A DNA stretch of 64,000 bases from contig NZ_CP109485.1 in NCBI RefSeq assembly GCF_035918235.1, positions 10,261,001 to 10,325,000 on the forward strand, written 5' to 3'. A model generated the notes under the pieces. It ran no database searches. It had not been told where the DNA came from and saw only the letters and a list, made by a program, of their open reading frames with translations. The position numbers and the translations under genes were made by a program. This DNA is from Streptomyces sp. NBC_01445. Lineage in GTDB: Bacteria; Actinomycetota; Actinomycetes; Streptomycetales; Streptomycetaceae. Positions 1 through 8,124 of this stretch are shown here, piece by piece. Every line of letters starts with the position of its first letter. Position 1 is the stretch's first letter.

Positions 1-303
1 GTCACAGCGCTCGACCCCGTGACCGGCCGGAAGAAGTGGTCGCGGCAGACGGGCGTGGAGGGCGCGTCGGGTCCCGTTGCGGGAGCCGACGCGCTGTATT
101 TCAGCTCGGCCACCGGCCGGGTGGTCGCGCTGTCGCCGTACGACGGCAAACCCCTGTGGACAACAGACCCGCAGGCCGATGGTTTGACGGGCGAGCAGGG
201 CGCAAGCCCGCGCGTGACCGTTGCGGGGCGTGCGGTGATCGTGGCCGCGGCCAAGAACACACTCTTCGCCTTCGACGCGCAGAAGCCGCCGAAGTCGGGC
301 TGA
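1..303 (+). CDS. PQQ-like beta-propeller protein, C-terminal end (5' part outside window)
   Basis: The reading frame is open from base 1 to a TGA at 301-303, so only about 100 C-terminal residues are present. They show repeated blades of the PQQ/BamB type: a VVALSPYDGKPLW blade and a tail ending NTLFAFDAQ. Known proteins of this kind in Streptomyces are often the C-terminal halves of PQQ-binding-like or kinase-linked receptor proteins. Which of these this one is cannot be told from the fragment. The gene is truncated by the window edge, not by mutation. Confidence 0.75.
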   Translation, partial: VTALDPVTGRKKWSRQTGVEGASGPVAGADALYFSSATGRVVALSPYDGKPLWTTDPQADGLTGEQGASPRVTVAGRAVIVAAAKNTLFAFDAQKPPKSG

Positions 304-506
304 CCCCGGCGGCACCGGCCGCCGGCCGCCTTCCTTGCCGTGCGGACACCTCAGCGGCTCACTCGGTGGCCTACGCAGCGAGGTCGCGCCTTGTGCGAGT
401 GCGCCGCCCGTAGCGTTTCTGGTCTAACGAGCTCGTGCAGGGGTGGCGGTGGCGCGTCGGGACGTTGATCACGGTCAGTGTGGTGGGGAACCGGGCACGT
501 GCAGCA

Positions 507-597
507 ATGATCCGAAGCCAGCGGATCACGGGCCTCACGCCCGATGTGATTGCTGAACTCGTCGCCGAGACCGGACCGTTGTGGCAGAGCGGCATCA
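507..597 (+). pseudogene. IS5-type transposase, N-terminal scrap
   Basis: About 30 codons (RITGLTPDVIAELVAE followed by GPLW) resemble the start of Streptomyces IS5-group transposases. The homology ends abruptly near 595, where an oppositely oriented IS110 scrap begins, so this is IS debris. Recognised from memory of the family only. Bases 304-506 before it show nothing I can assign. Confidence 0.4.
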
Positions 598-639
598 GTC
601 CGCGCTGGCCCCACGGCCTCGTCGCCGAGGGCCCTCGTA

Positions 640-795
640 GCCGTCGGCCAGGTCCAGGACGTCCCCGATCAGCTTCACCAGCTCGGGCTCGTCGTTGACG
701 ACCCGCCGTGACAGCAGGGTCATGCCGTCGGCGTCCAGGGCGAGGCCGTGGTGGTGGCCCTTGCAGCTGTCGATCCCCGCCCATATCCGGCTCAT
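640..795 (-). pseudogene. IS110-family transposase, N-terminal fragment
   Basis: Reading leftwards from ATG 795 the protein begins MSRIWAGIDSCKGHHHG and continues LLSRRVVNDEPELVKLIGD. This is the characteristic IS110 (DEDD transposase) N-terminus with its first catalytic Asp in the GID motif. Similarity stops after about 52 residues and the frame ends at 595, so more than 300 residues are missing. The piece abuts the IS5 scrap at 507-597. From 796 to 1018 no gene is evident; that stretch is the flank into which the next element inserted. Confidence 0.6.
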
Positions 796-998
796 CGCGC
801 TCCTGACGTTCGTGCTCGTGTTGTTCGTGCCACGGACGACCTCGCCGGCATTGCTCTACACAGCGACTTGTTCGCACTTCCTAATCGGCGGTCGAGTCGT
901 CGTGGGGCGCTGGGCGGCGAAGCCTGCGGAGCCAAGAAACGGCAGCCGACTGTTAGCCACACCCAGCGCCCCTGGGCGACCCAACCCTACGAATGGTT

Positions 999-1140
999 CG
1001 ATCAACCCGACCAAGAAGTTGAAGTGCTCTCCTCCCTTCGCAGGCTCAGGAAGGAGATTCCTGCTTACCTTGCGGCAGCGGGCTTGACGCCACGGGTGCG
1101 CCTGACGACTGCCCTCCCGGCAGCCGGGATCGCCACGAGG
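999..1140 (-). ncRNA. Predicted omega/reRNA end with guide of the TnpB element
   Basis: In TnpB elements the guide RNA is read from the 3' end of tnpB through the right end into flanking DNA. Here the minus strand past the tnpB stop forms an imperfect hairpin (1029-1056: CTCCTTCC pairs with GGGAGGAG), then TTCAA, then flank. The guide would be the first 16-20 flanking bases (about 999-1018), starting CTTCTTGGTCGGG. The 5' limit is a guess. Inference from family architecture, not a detected promoter. Confidence 0.45.
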
Positions 1141-2393
1141 CCGATCCGGTACAGGTGCAAGATGTTCCGGGCTGCGTTCCAGTCGGCGTTGCCGGACCAT
1201 CCGCAGTCGGGGTTCTTGCATACGAACGTGGCCTGGTCTTCCCGGCTGCCGGGCGTGATGAAACCGCAGGCGGAGCAGCGCAGGGAGGTGTTCGGGGCGG
1301 GTACCTTGGCGAGGGTTCCGCCGTTTCGGGCGGTTTTGTACGTCAGCATCGTCACGGTGCGACCCCATGCCTCTTGGCTGATGGAGCGGTTCAGGCCGGA
1401 CTTCTGCGCGACGTTCTTCCCCGGCTGGTCGGTAGTGCCCTTGGCGGACTTGACCATGTTCGTGATGTTGAGCTGTTCCACCACGACCGTGCCGTACTGC
1501 TTGGCGATGGCGGTGGTGGTCTTGTGCTGCCAGTCGATTGCTCGGCGCGTGGCTCTTGCGCGGAGCTGCTTGATCTGGTCGTAGGTGCGGTGTAGCCGGT
1601 TGGAGCTGCGCTCTTTCGGCTTGCGGAAGCTCTTGCGGTGCGCGGCGCGCTGTTCCAGGCGAAGCAGTCTGGCCTTCTCATCCGGGTTCAGCCACTTGTC
1701 CCGGTCGGCGGTGCCGTCCGGGAGTCGGGGCGGCCGGTCGTGGTCCTGGTGGCTGCCGTCGGACAGCGCAAGGGGCAGGTTCACCCCGGCGTCGATACCG
1801 ACCTCGGGACCCTGGTGGGGCTCCGGCTTGGGCTCAAGGGTCTGGATACGGAAGGCGATGTGCCAGCCGAGTCCGTCTTTGACCAGCCGTGCCCCGGTGA
1901 TCCGGTTCTCCTTGTTGGCGTGCTTGCCGACGGGGAGGTCCTTGGTCCAGCGGAAGCGGACGCGGCCCACCTTGGGGATGTTGACCAGGCCCCACCGTCG
2001 GTGTACTCGCTTGATCTGCAGATCCCGGCCCTGCGGGATGTCCACCGACAATGCCGTGCGGAAGCGGGCCTTGAAGTTCGGCTCGTCCGCACGCCCGTCC
2101 CAGCAGTTCCGCCACGCCTGGAAGTACGTCTTGAGTACCGCCTGCGCGGCCTGCGCGGGCAGCACCGCGTACCAGTCGATCTCCTTGCGGGCCTGCCGCA
2201 ACGCCTGATCCATGCGCGTCAGAGCGCGCTGACACTTCGGCGTCATCCGCCACAGGTCGTGGAGCTGATTCCACATCGCGCGTGCCGCGTGCGCCTGGTC
2301 ATCCATGAGCCGGACCTGTGCAGGCGTCAGCGCCAGCCGGGCGCGATGCCCGAACTGCCGCTTCTCCCACACGAGTTCGCCCATGACAATCAC
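1065..2393 (-). CDS. tnpB: TnpB, RNA-guided nuclease of IS605 element
   Basis: 442 residues, the size of typical TnpB. It is a RuvC-fold RNA-guided endonuclease, ancestor of Cas12, which cuts the empty donor site next to the TAM. Visible catalytic acids are D201 in GIDAGVNLPL, E306 in VVVEQLNIT and D404 in GNADWNAARNI. The zinc ribbon lies between the last two as CSACG and CKNPDCGW. The start is drawn at ATG 2393; an in-frame ATG at 2384 (MGELVWEK) is equally possible. It is divergent from tnpA, with 17 bases between the start codons, so the promoters must overlap the opposing gene starts. No disruption is seen. Confidence 0.9.
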   Translation of the reverse strand: MIVMGELVWEKRQFGHRARLALTPAQVRLMDDQAHAARAMWNQLHDLWRMTPKCQRALTRMDQALRQARKEIDWYAVLPAQAAQAVLKTYFQAWRNCWDGRADEPNFKARFRTALSVDIPQGRDLQIKRVHRRWGLVNIPKVGRVRFRWTKDLPVGKHANKENRITGARLVKDGLGWHIAFRIQTLEPKPEPHQGPEVGIDAGVNLPLALSDGSHQDHDRPPRLPDGTADRDKWLNPDEKARLLRLEQRAAHRKSFRKPKERSSNRLHRTYDQIKQLRARATRRAIDWQHKTTTAIAKQYGTVVVEQLNITNMVKSAKGTTDQPGKNVAQKSGLNRSISQEAWGRTVTMLTYKTARNGGTLAKVPAPNTSLRCSACGFITPGSREDQATFVCKNPDCGWSGNADWNAARNILHLYRIGLVAIPAAGRAVVRRTRGVKPAAAR

Positions 2394-2410
2394 CCTACTA
2401 CGGTTGGCTT

Positions 2411-2842
2411 ATGTCACCACGATGGAACCCGAATCCTGACGTGCGCACCGGGCGCCACGTCGTCTACAACCTGCATGTCCACTTGGTTTTTGTTACCAAG
2501 TACCGGCGCAAGGCATTCACCGACGCCATGCTGACGCGCACTGAGGAGATCATGCGCGAGGTCTGCGCGGACTTCGAAGCCGACCTGAAGCAGTTCAACG
2601 GCGAACAGGATCACGTCCACCTGCTTGTGCACTATCCGCCCAAGGTCCAGCTCTCCAAACTGGTCAACTCCCTCAAGGGCGTCTCCTCCCGCAGGCTCCG
2701 CCAGGAACACAGCGCACACGTGCGCCGCTACCTGTGGGGCGGACACTTCTGGTCCGGCTCCTACTTCGCCGGATCCTGCGGCGGCGCACCGCTGACCGTC
2801 GTCAAGCAGTACATCGAAAACCAGCAGCGCCCCACCGGCTGA
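2411..2842 (+). CDS. tnpA: TnpA, Y1 HUH transposase of IS605 element
   Basis: 143 residues, full length for the IS200 Y1 transposases that excise and insert single-stranded DNA. The HUH metal motif is seen in DHVHLLVHYPP (about residues 72-82). The nucleophilic tyrosine is in VVKQYIENQQ close to the C-terminus. The N-terminal segment NLHVHLVFVTKYRRKAF is typical. It is divergently paired with tnpB, and its 3' end is followed by the hairpin end of the element at 2906-2921. It appears functional. Confidence 0.93.
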   Translation: MSPRWNPNPDVRTGRHVVYNLHVHLVFVTKYRRKAFTDAMLTRTEEIMREVCADFEADLKQFNGEQDHVHLLVHYPPKVQLSKLVNSLKGVSSRRLRQEHSAHVRRYLWGGHFWSGSYFAGSCGGAPLTVVKQYIENQQRPTG

Positions 2843-2905
2843 GGACAACACTGCGGACCCGTGCGAACCGCGCGGGTCAGAGCAGCCCTGAGATGGCCTT
2901 CACCC

Positions 2906-2921
2906 CCGCCGTAAACGGCGG
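2906..2921. repeat. Subterminal hairpin of IS605 end
   Basis: Perfect 6-bp stem CCGCCG / CGGCGG with a TAAA loop, located 13 bp inside the TTGAT-flanked end. Such hairpins are the TnpA recognition structures of IS200/IS605 elements. From 2940 to 3305, between the element and the next gene, nothing further is recognised. Confidence 0.6.
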
Positions 2922-3305
2922 AGCACTGGCCAAGATCAAAGGTAGAGCCGATTGAAGACCCCTGTCGCCGGGTGCTTGAAGGCGGACGGCGGCGGGGCAG
3001 GGCGGCCGCTCGATGTGGCAGTCGCCGGTGTGGAAACGCGGTGAGACCGCCCGGCCCGCTCCCCCGGACTGGCTCCTGGAACTCGGGCTCACCGGGCGCT
3101 CTGCCGTCTAAATCCGTCTCATCCCCCGTTCGTCGGCTGCCAGAGTGCCGCGGGCAAAACTTCTTCTGCATTCACAGTCACGTCCCGACCCCTTCCGCTC
3201 CTTGGGGAAGGCATGCGGAACGATCACCTGACTCTCTGCGCAGCTCCGGTGCTCCCATCGCGCGTGTTCGCGGGGGGTATCCCCTCTGGCGCACACAACC
3301 GCGTC

Positions 3306-5837
3306 ATGACGACAGCAACGGATGGGGGCGCACTGGCGCCCGAGTTCCTGGGTAACACCAGGGCTGGGCCTGCGAGTTGGAGTTCGCCGCGCCGGTTGCG
3401 GTGGGTGCCGGCTGCCGGGCAGCCCGGCGACGGCAGCATGGACGACGCGCTGCGGCTGGGTCGGGAGATGCGGCTGCGGCTGCTCGCCGCGGTCCGGGCG
3501 CTGCTGGCGGATGAGTCGCTGGTCGGGCTCGGGGATGCTGCCCGGTTGTCGGCGGTGGTGCTGTACGCGAAGTCGCGGGCGCCCAAGGGCCGCAAGGACG
3601 ACAACCAGACCTCGATCAAGGGTCCGCAGTTGGGCCGGTGGCTGGGCATGAACGAGTCGACGGTCCACCACAAGGTGCTGCCCGCGCTGCGCGGCTCGGG
3701 CGCGCTGCGCACTCGGGTGGTGACCGACGCCGAGGGGCAGGTGAGGGGGCTGGACTGCCTGGTGATGCCGTTGTGGAACGCCCGCAAGGGTGGGGGAGCG
3801 GCGCACCCGCTGGCGTTGTCGAAGGCGGAGCTGGCGGTGCTGCTGCGCCTGATCGAGACGCTGTTCTCGCCAGGCTGGACGCTTGAGGACGGCTCGGTGA
3901 TCCCGGCGGGGCTGCTGGCCGGCCGTACGGGCAAGGGGGCGGCGACCGACCGGCTCGGGCTGCTGATGATGATGCTGAATACCCGGGCGTCGGGCTGGCT
4001 GCAGCTGTGCGCCGGCTCGGTGAAGTCGAAGGAGGGGCGCGGGGCGGCGACGCTGGCGCGGCTGCTGGGCTGCACGCCGTCCGGCGCGCGGAAGGTCCTG
4101 GCGCGGCTGACGGAGGCCGAGGTCGTCGCGCGGGGCCGCAAAGCGACGGAGACGCGGATGCGCGGCCGCGGCCGGGTCATGCTGCTGCCGGTCGCCCAGG
4201 CTTACGGCCGGGTGCTGGCCCCTGTGGAGGCCTCTTCGGGCCCCGAGACCATCCTTTCGCAGCGTCCCGATGGTGCAGTCGGAGATCATGCTCCGGACCA
4301 GGGTGCCGCTGCCCTTGGTACATCTGGGCTGTGCGGTGCTGAGGCGGTCGAGAGGGCGGGGGATCGGGAGCGTCCTGATGGTGCAGAGCTCCACGCAGAC
4401 CACGCTTGTGTGGTTACTCCGGTAGTTCCTCCGCAGCTCTCGTCTGGGTTTTCCGGCGAAGTCCGTGGGGGTGAGGGCCGTCGGCCGGAGCGCGCGTGCG
4501 TACGCGAGGGCCAGTCCGCCGACGCCGCAGCGGCATCAGCGCCGCCGGTGGCGGAGGTCGGCCCGCTTCGCGGGGAAAGGCCGAAGGAGTCTCCGGTCGA
4601 TGAGCGGGATGGACAGCGCGCTGGCGGGGCTGGTGCCGGTGGCCGGCAAAAGCCCGTGGGGTGGGACAAGGCGCAGCGGCAGCGGAGGGTGGGCCTTCCG
4701 GCTGATCTTCGTGTGCGGGTGGCTCTGGGGCCGGTCGCGGGGCTGTGGGAGCGGCTGTCCGGCTGGCAGCAGGACCAGGTCGAGGCGGCGGCGCAGGCGG
4801 AGTTGACCCGGCTGGCGGGCATGCTGATGCGGCCGGAGATGGCGCCGCAGCTGCTGGCCGACCGGTTCACCGACCGGCTGGAGGAGACCGGCGGAGAGGC
4901 CCTGGTCGATCGTCCGTACCCGTGGCTGACCCGGCGGGGCCTGGTGCAGCGTCAGGCATGCTCGGACCGGCGGTGCGACGACGGGATCCGGCTGGACACC
5001 GGCGGCGACTGCGAGAACTGCCACAACGTGGTCCACATCCGGCGTGCCCGGCGGGCGAAGATCGCGGCGGAGGTCGACCGACAGCTGCCCGGCCTGACCA
5101 TCGGCGAGCGCCGCCAGGTCCTCGATGAGCGGCTCCAGGAACAGGCCGCGATCGAGGCGGAGAGCTTCGTGTGCCGGCGTGAGCAGGCCCGCGCGGAGCA
5201 AGCCCGCCGGGACGCGGCACGTGCAGCTGCGCAGGAGCGGACGGAGCGCGAGCGCCAGGCCGCGGCCGCCGCCGACGCGGTCCGTCAGGCGTTGCCGTGC
5301 GAGGACCGCGGGCAGGGCGCGGCGGCCGGGCTGTGCGAGGCGTGCGGTTATCGGCGCCGGACCGAGGCTTTGATCGTGGAGGCCGGTCTGGTCGCGGCGG
5401 CCGCGCTGAACGGTGACGGCGACGGCGCCACCGTCACCGCCGACGTCCGGGCGTCGCTGGAGGCCGACATCGAGCGCGCCCGGCGCCACCTCCTGGAGCT
5501 GGTGGAGCCGGGCGAGCTGGACACGGACCCGGCGTTGCGAGCGTCCGCGTTCGCCTTCAACGCGCTCCAGACCGTGGAGCAGGCGCTGCCGGAGTACCGC
5601 AGCAGCGCACTCGGGCGGCTCGGGCGAACCCGAACGGCGCGGACGCCATCGTCGCTGCGACCAAGTCCGCCGACGCCGCCCGGGAGCGCACCGCGCAGTA
5701 CCTGTTGGCGACGCGGCTGGAGCAGCTGCGCGAGCAGGTCGCAGTCCGGACCGAGGCGGCCGTGCCCGCGCCGTGGTCGGACCGGCTCGCCGGGTTCGTC
5801 GCGCGTCCACTGGACGCTGACATGGCCGGGGCGGTGA
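3306..5837 (+). CDS. Large helix-turn-helix / zinc-cysteine protein, function unknown (3' frameshift)
   Basis: About 840 residues from ATG 3306. The first 320 hold HTH-like segments (GRWLGMNESTVHHKVLPAL and LARLLGCTPSGARKVLARL) of the kind seen in replication or plasmid-associated DNA-binding proteins. A low-complexity linker follows. After it comes a cysteine-rich part (CSDRRCDD, CENCHN, CEACGYRR) around an alanine/arginine-rich helical region, suggesting zinc binding. Near 5610-5640 the coding pattern moves to another frame: the last 70 sensible codons (from about ADAIVAATKSADAARERTAQ) run in the frame that stops at 5845, not 5837. This is a one-base indel, or a sequencing error. The call rests on motif reading only. 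Confidence 0.65.
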   Translation: MTTATDGGALAPEFLGNTRAGPASWSSPRRLRWVPAAGQPGDGSMDDALRLGREMRLRLLAAVRALLADESLVGLGDAARLSAVVLYAKSRAPKGRKDDNQTSIKGPQLGRWLGMNESTVHHKVLPALRGSGALRTRVVTDAEGQVRGLDCLVMPLWNARKGGGAAHPLALSKAELAVLLRLIETLFSPGWTLEDGSVIPAGLLAGRTGKGAATDRLGLLMMMLNTRASGWLQLCAGSVKSKEGRGAATLARLLGCTPSGARKVLARLTEAEVVARGRKATETRMRGRGRVMLLPVAQAYGRVLAPVEASSGPETILSQRPDGAVGDHAPDQGAAALGTSGLCGAEAVERAGDRERPDGAELHADHACVVTPVVPPQLSSGFSGEVRGGEGRRPERACVREGQSADAAAASAPPVAEVGPLRGERPKESPVDERDGQRAGGAGAGGRQKPVGWDKAQRQRRVGLPADLRVRVALGPVAGLWERLSGWQQDQVEAAAQAELTRLAGMLMRPEMAPQLLADRFTDRLEETGGEALVDRPYPWLTRRGLVQRQACSDRRCDDGIRLDTGGDCENCHNVVHIRRARRAKIAAEVDRQLPGLTIGERRQVLDERLQEQAAIEAESFVCRREQARAEQARRDAARAAAQERTERERQAAAAADAVRQALPCEDRGQGAAAGLCEACGYRRRTEALIVEAGLVAAAALNGDGDGATVTADVRASLEADIERARRHLLELVEPGELDTDPALRASAFAFNALQTVEQALPEYRSSALGRLGRTRTARTPSSLRPSPPTPPGSAPRSTCWRRGWSSCASRSQSGPRRPCPRRGRTGSPGSSRVHWTLTWPGR

Positions 5838-5841
5838 TGGC

Positions 5842-6074
5842 GTGAGCGGCGAGCTGAGCGGGGTCGACCTCGCGCGCCAGGCCCTGGTCACGGCCCGGGA
5901 GGCGCGGCCGAACTCGCCCAGGCCCGCCGCACCAACACCGAGCCGGTCACCGCCGAGGACGTCCAGCGCATCGCGCTGACGGAGTTCGCCCTGCTTCTCG
6001 ACGAGGCCCAGGCGCGCCGCCCTCGCCCAGCGGCGCCGTACCGCAGGGTGACCAGGACCGGGGCGGCGCGTTAG
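5842..6074 (+). pseudogene. Small DciA-like N-terminal protein, frameshifted
   Basis: GTG 5842 overlaps the true stop of the preceding gene (GTGA). The first codons read SGELSGVDLARQALVTAREA, strikingly like the N-terminus of actinobacterial DciA/DUF721 proteins. After about 22 codons the sensible frame changes and continues AELAQARRTNTEPVTAED to a TAG at 6072-6074. With the shift repaired it would be about 77 residues, much shorter than DciA. The similarity may be limited to the SGVDLAR helix. Confidence 0.4.
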
Positions 6075-6081
6075 TACGACC

Positions 6082-6279
6082 ATGACCGCGATGACCGTGC
6101 GGCCGGCACCCGTCATCGACCTAGTCGGCCGCACCAGTGAAGCCGTCCGGCTTCGCTCGGACGAGCCGATCTACGCCGCGCTGGCAGTGCACTGGAGTGC
6201 GGCGGGGCGTGTCGTGCCCGGCCAGACTGACCGGGAGTGGACGATGCTGGCAAGCCGCTGCCTGTGGCCCATCCGATAG
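6082..6279 (+). CDS. Small conserved hypothetical protein (65 aa), paralogue of 45433-45615
   Basis: 65 residues from ATG 6082, starting 7 bp after the previous reading frame. The C-terminal half (PIYAALAVHWSAAGRVVPGQ, then TDREWTMLASRC) closely matches the minus-strand gene at 45433-45615, so the family is real although I cannot name it. The conserved tryptophans and the VPG-x-DREW core suggest a small folded domain. No catalytic motif is seen. Confidence 0.65.
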   Translation: MTAMTVRPAPVIDLVGRTSEAVRLRSDEPIYAALAVHWSAAGRVVPGQTDREWTMLASRCLWPIR

Positions 6280-6423
6280 ACCGGCGTCGGTGCGACGGCC
6301 TTCCCCCGGGGCCCGCATCACGCCACCGGCCGGCAGCCCCGGAAGCCTGCCCGGCCACCCGGGGCTGCCGGGACCGGCCGGTTCTGGTTTGGGCCCCCTG
6401 CCGGCCCGGCAGCTCAAGACGTC

Positions 6424-6597
6424 TCAGCGGAGCGTGCGGCTGCGGCGGCCGGAGCGCCGCAGGTGCACGCCCAGGTACACCAGGGCCGCGATGAACACCA
6501 CGATGCCGATGATCAGCAGGTAAAGCAGCCCCTTGGCGACGGCGCCGATGATGCCTAGCACGATCGCCGCGATGACGAGGATCAGGAAGAGTCTCAT
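6424..6597 (-). CDS. Small hydrophobic membrane protein (57 aa)
   Basis: ATG 6597 is preceded at good distance by GAGGAGG. The 57-residue product begins MRLFLILVIAAIVLG and has a second hydrophobic run LLYLLIIGIVVFIAALVYL, then a basic tail (RRSGRRSRTLR). It is a two-span or hairpin membrane protein. Such tiny hydrophobic proteins are common in Streptomyces beside PRC-barrel and stress genes. It is transcribed with the PRC-barrel gene upstream (27-bp gap), probably as one unit. Confidence 0.7.
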   Translation of the reverse strand: MRLFLILVIAAIVLGIIGAVAKGLLYLLIIGIVVFIAALVYLGVHLRRSGRRSRTLR

Positions 6598-6624
6598 GGA
6601 GCGGGCACCTCCTCGGTGGGTCGG

Positions 6625-6981
6625 TCAGCGGCGGGCGAGCTGCCGCTCACCGTTCGCGCCGCTCTGGTAGGGCAGGCCGTAGTGCGCGAAGACCGCCGCC
6701 TCGTCCTCGGCGGGCAGAACGTCGTCCGTGCCGATCGCCGGGCACTTCTTCACCAGCGACCGGTCGTAGTCGACCTTCACGTAGCCGGGGCCCACGAGCG
6801 CGCCGTTCAGCGGGACGAAGACCAGGTGGCGGCGGGTGGGCAGCCCGACCTGGACGGTGGCCATGGCCGGCTCGTCGGTGCTGGTGTCCACGTAGACGGC
6901 CTCCATCGTGCCGATCTTGTGGCCGCCCGCGTCGACGACGTCGTGGGTGCGCCACTCGCGAATATCCGCGATCTTGATCAT
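6625..6981 (-). CDS. PRC-barrel domain protein
   Basis: 118 residues from ATG 6981, preceded by AAGGGA. The first 75 residues fit a PRC-barrel beta-domain (KIADIREWRTHDVVDAGG, then IGTMEAVYVDT and HLVFVPLNGA). The tail carries VLPAEDEAAVFAHYGLPY, usual in Streptomyces stress-associated PRC proteins. PRC-barrels bind RNA or protein partners; no enzyme motif is present. First gene of a two-gene unit with the hydrophobic peptide, divergent from the STAS gene at 7228. Confidence 0.85.
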   Translation of the reverse strand: MIKIADIREWRTHDVVDAGGHKIGTMEAVYVDTSTDEPAMATVQVGLPTRRHLVFVPLNGALVGPGYVKVDYDRSLVKKCPAIGTDDVLPAEDEAAVFAHYGLPYQSGANGERQLARR

Positions 6982-7227
6982 CCCGGGTTCCCTTCGCGCG
7001 GCGGTATGCCTGAGCCGGTGCACTTCTCAGCCTGCCCCGCCAAGCCCGCCCACACCAGCCTGGGCGCCTCGCGTCATGGCGGGCGGCGGGGCCGCGACGG
7101 TTCTTCTTGGCCGCGTGACGGGCGCCAGGCGGTGAGTGACGGGGATGGACACGGCGTCTGGGCAGGGCGTTTTCTGGAATCACGACCCCGCCCAGTGACG
7201 CGACATCGCAGTCCCGAAGGGGGCGCC

Positions 7228-7551
7228 GTGCACGACACGCTCCAGGTCGCAGTGCACCCGACCGGGCCCGGCAGCTGCCGGGTGACCGTGGCCGGGGACC
7301 TCGACCTGGTCAGCGCCCCGGACATCAGGGAAGCCCTCCGGGCCGCCGTGTCCGCCCACGACCGCGTCGACGTGAATTGCGGTCGGCTGACCTTCGTGGA
7401 TTGTTCCGGCCTGTCCGCGCTGCTGGCCGCCGCCCGCGCCGCGAAGGCCGAAGGGGTGGAACTGCGGCTGTACGCGGTCCCGCACGCCCTGGCCCGGCTG
7501 CTGCGGCTGTCCCACACCGGCAGCGCCTTCACCATCGAGCAGCCGGGGTGA
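7228..7551 (+). CDS. STAS-domain anti-anti-sigma factor-like protein
   Basis: 107 residues from GTG 7228. This is a single STAS domain: RVTVAGDLDLVSAPDIREAL, the switch region with the phosphorylatable serine in FVDCSGLSALLAAARAAK, and LRLSHTGSAFTI. Members antagonise anti-sigma kinases (RsbW type) by partner switching, controlling stress sigma factors; the serine is present. The kinase partner is not in this window, although a SpoIIE-type phosphatase is encoded at 56587. It is followed closely by the cysteine-rich small ORF at 7556. Confidence 0.88.
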   Translation: MHDTLQVAVHPTGPGSCRVTVAGDLDLVSAPDIREALRAAVSAHDRVDVNCGRLTFVDCSGLSALLAAARAAKAEGVELRLYAVPHALARLLRLSHTGSAFTIEQPG

Positions 7552-7555
7552 AGTC

Positions 7556-7675
7556 ATGGCCGGGCGGGTGTGCCGGTGCGCGTACGTCCTCTGCTCCAGG
7601 CCGCTGCCGGCGGGCGCTCGCAGTGACAAGAAGTTCTGTGACCGCACGTGCCGGGCGGCCCATCGCCGTCAATGA
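7556..7675 (+). CDS. Small cysteine-rich zinc-finger-like protein (39 aa)
   Basis: Short ORF with ATG 7556 just 4 bp after the STAS stop. The product has CRCAYVLC and KKFCDRTCRAAHRR. The last is typical of small zinc-binding proteins of the form (F/Y)C-x3-C-R-x2-H in actinobacteria. Probably translationally coupled to the STAS gene. The motif supports a real gene, but it is too short for certainty. Confidence 0.5.
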   Translation: MAGRVCRCAYVLCSRPLPAGARSDKKFCDRTCRAAHRRQ

Positions 7676-7828
7676 ACACAAGTCCGATAAAGGGTCAGGG
7701 AAGCGGAGTCACCGATAGCGCAATCGCGCCCTGTTGGTTCTCGCCCGGGTGTGCGGATCGGGCTGCCGGACGCCCGATCGATGCGCGATGATCACCACTC
7801 CGAACGTCGAACGACGAAGGGGACGGCC

Positions 7829-8032
7829 ATGGCCAAGGGAACGCGGATCACCGGCGAGGCACGCGACAAGATCGCGAACGAGCTGAAGAAGGCGTACGAA
7901 GGCGGAGCGAGCATCCGGGCCCTGGCCGAGGACACCGGCCGCAGCTACGGCTTCGTCCACCGCATCCTCACCGAAGCCGGTGTCACCCTGCGCGGCCGCG
8001 GCGGAGACACCCGCAGCCAGCCCAGCGCATAA
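7829..8032 (+). CDS. Helix-turn-helix protein (67 aa), paralogue of 43742-43945
   Basis: 67 residues from ATG 7829. It carries a resolvase-like HTH: KKAYEGGASIRALAEDTG and RSYGFVHRILTEAGVTLR. It closely matches the minus-strand gene at 43742-43945 across the whole HTH. These stand-alone HTH proteins are abundant in Streptomyces; their targets are unknown. The start is supported by upstream AAGGGG. It is followed by an integration host factor-like gene, so this looks like a DNA-binding pair. Confidence 0.82.
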   Translation: MAKGTRITGEARDKIANELKKAYEGGASIRALAEDTGRSYGFVHRILTEAGVTLRGRGGDTRSQPSA

Positions 8033-8124
8033 CCGGCCGCGGCACGGCGAACCCGCTGGTCACCGCCCCTGCGGACGCGTCATGATGGCCGACGCAAGCC
8101 GTACGACGAGAGGACCGCAGAGCG

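Larger units (their letters stand above)
1019..2934 (-). mobile_element. IS200/IS605-family element with divergent tnpA and tnpB
   Basis: This is a 1.9 kb element. On the minus strand it is preceded directly by TTGAT (2935-2939), the target-side motif known for ISDra2-like members. Next comes an end containing a CCGCCG-TAAA-CGGCGG hairpin (2906-2921), then tnpA and tnpB transcribed divergently. The other end carries a second imperfect hairpin (1029-1056) and closes with TTCAA (1019-1023). As expected for the family there are no terminal inverted repeats or target duplications. Both genes look intact, so the element may be active. The exact cleavage positions are inferred. Confidence 0.8.

Noticed and set aside
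3108..4403. 431-codon minus-strand frame
   Set aside because: Same reason: antisense shadow of the HTH protein with no domain pattern.
4536..6134. 532-codon open frame on the minus strand opposite the large HTH gene
   Set aside because: Arginine/proline-rich shadow with no motif. The plus strand has clear HTH and cysteine motifs, and long antisense frames are expected at this GC content.
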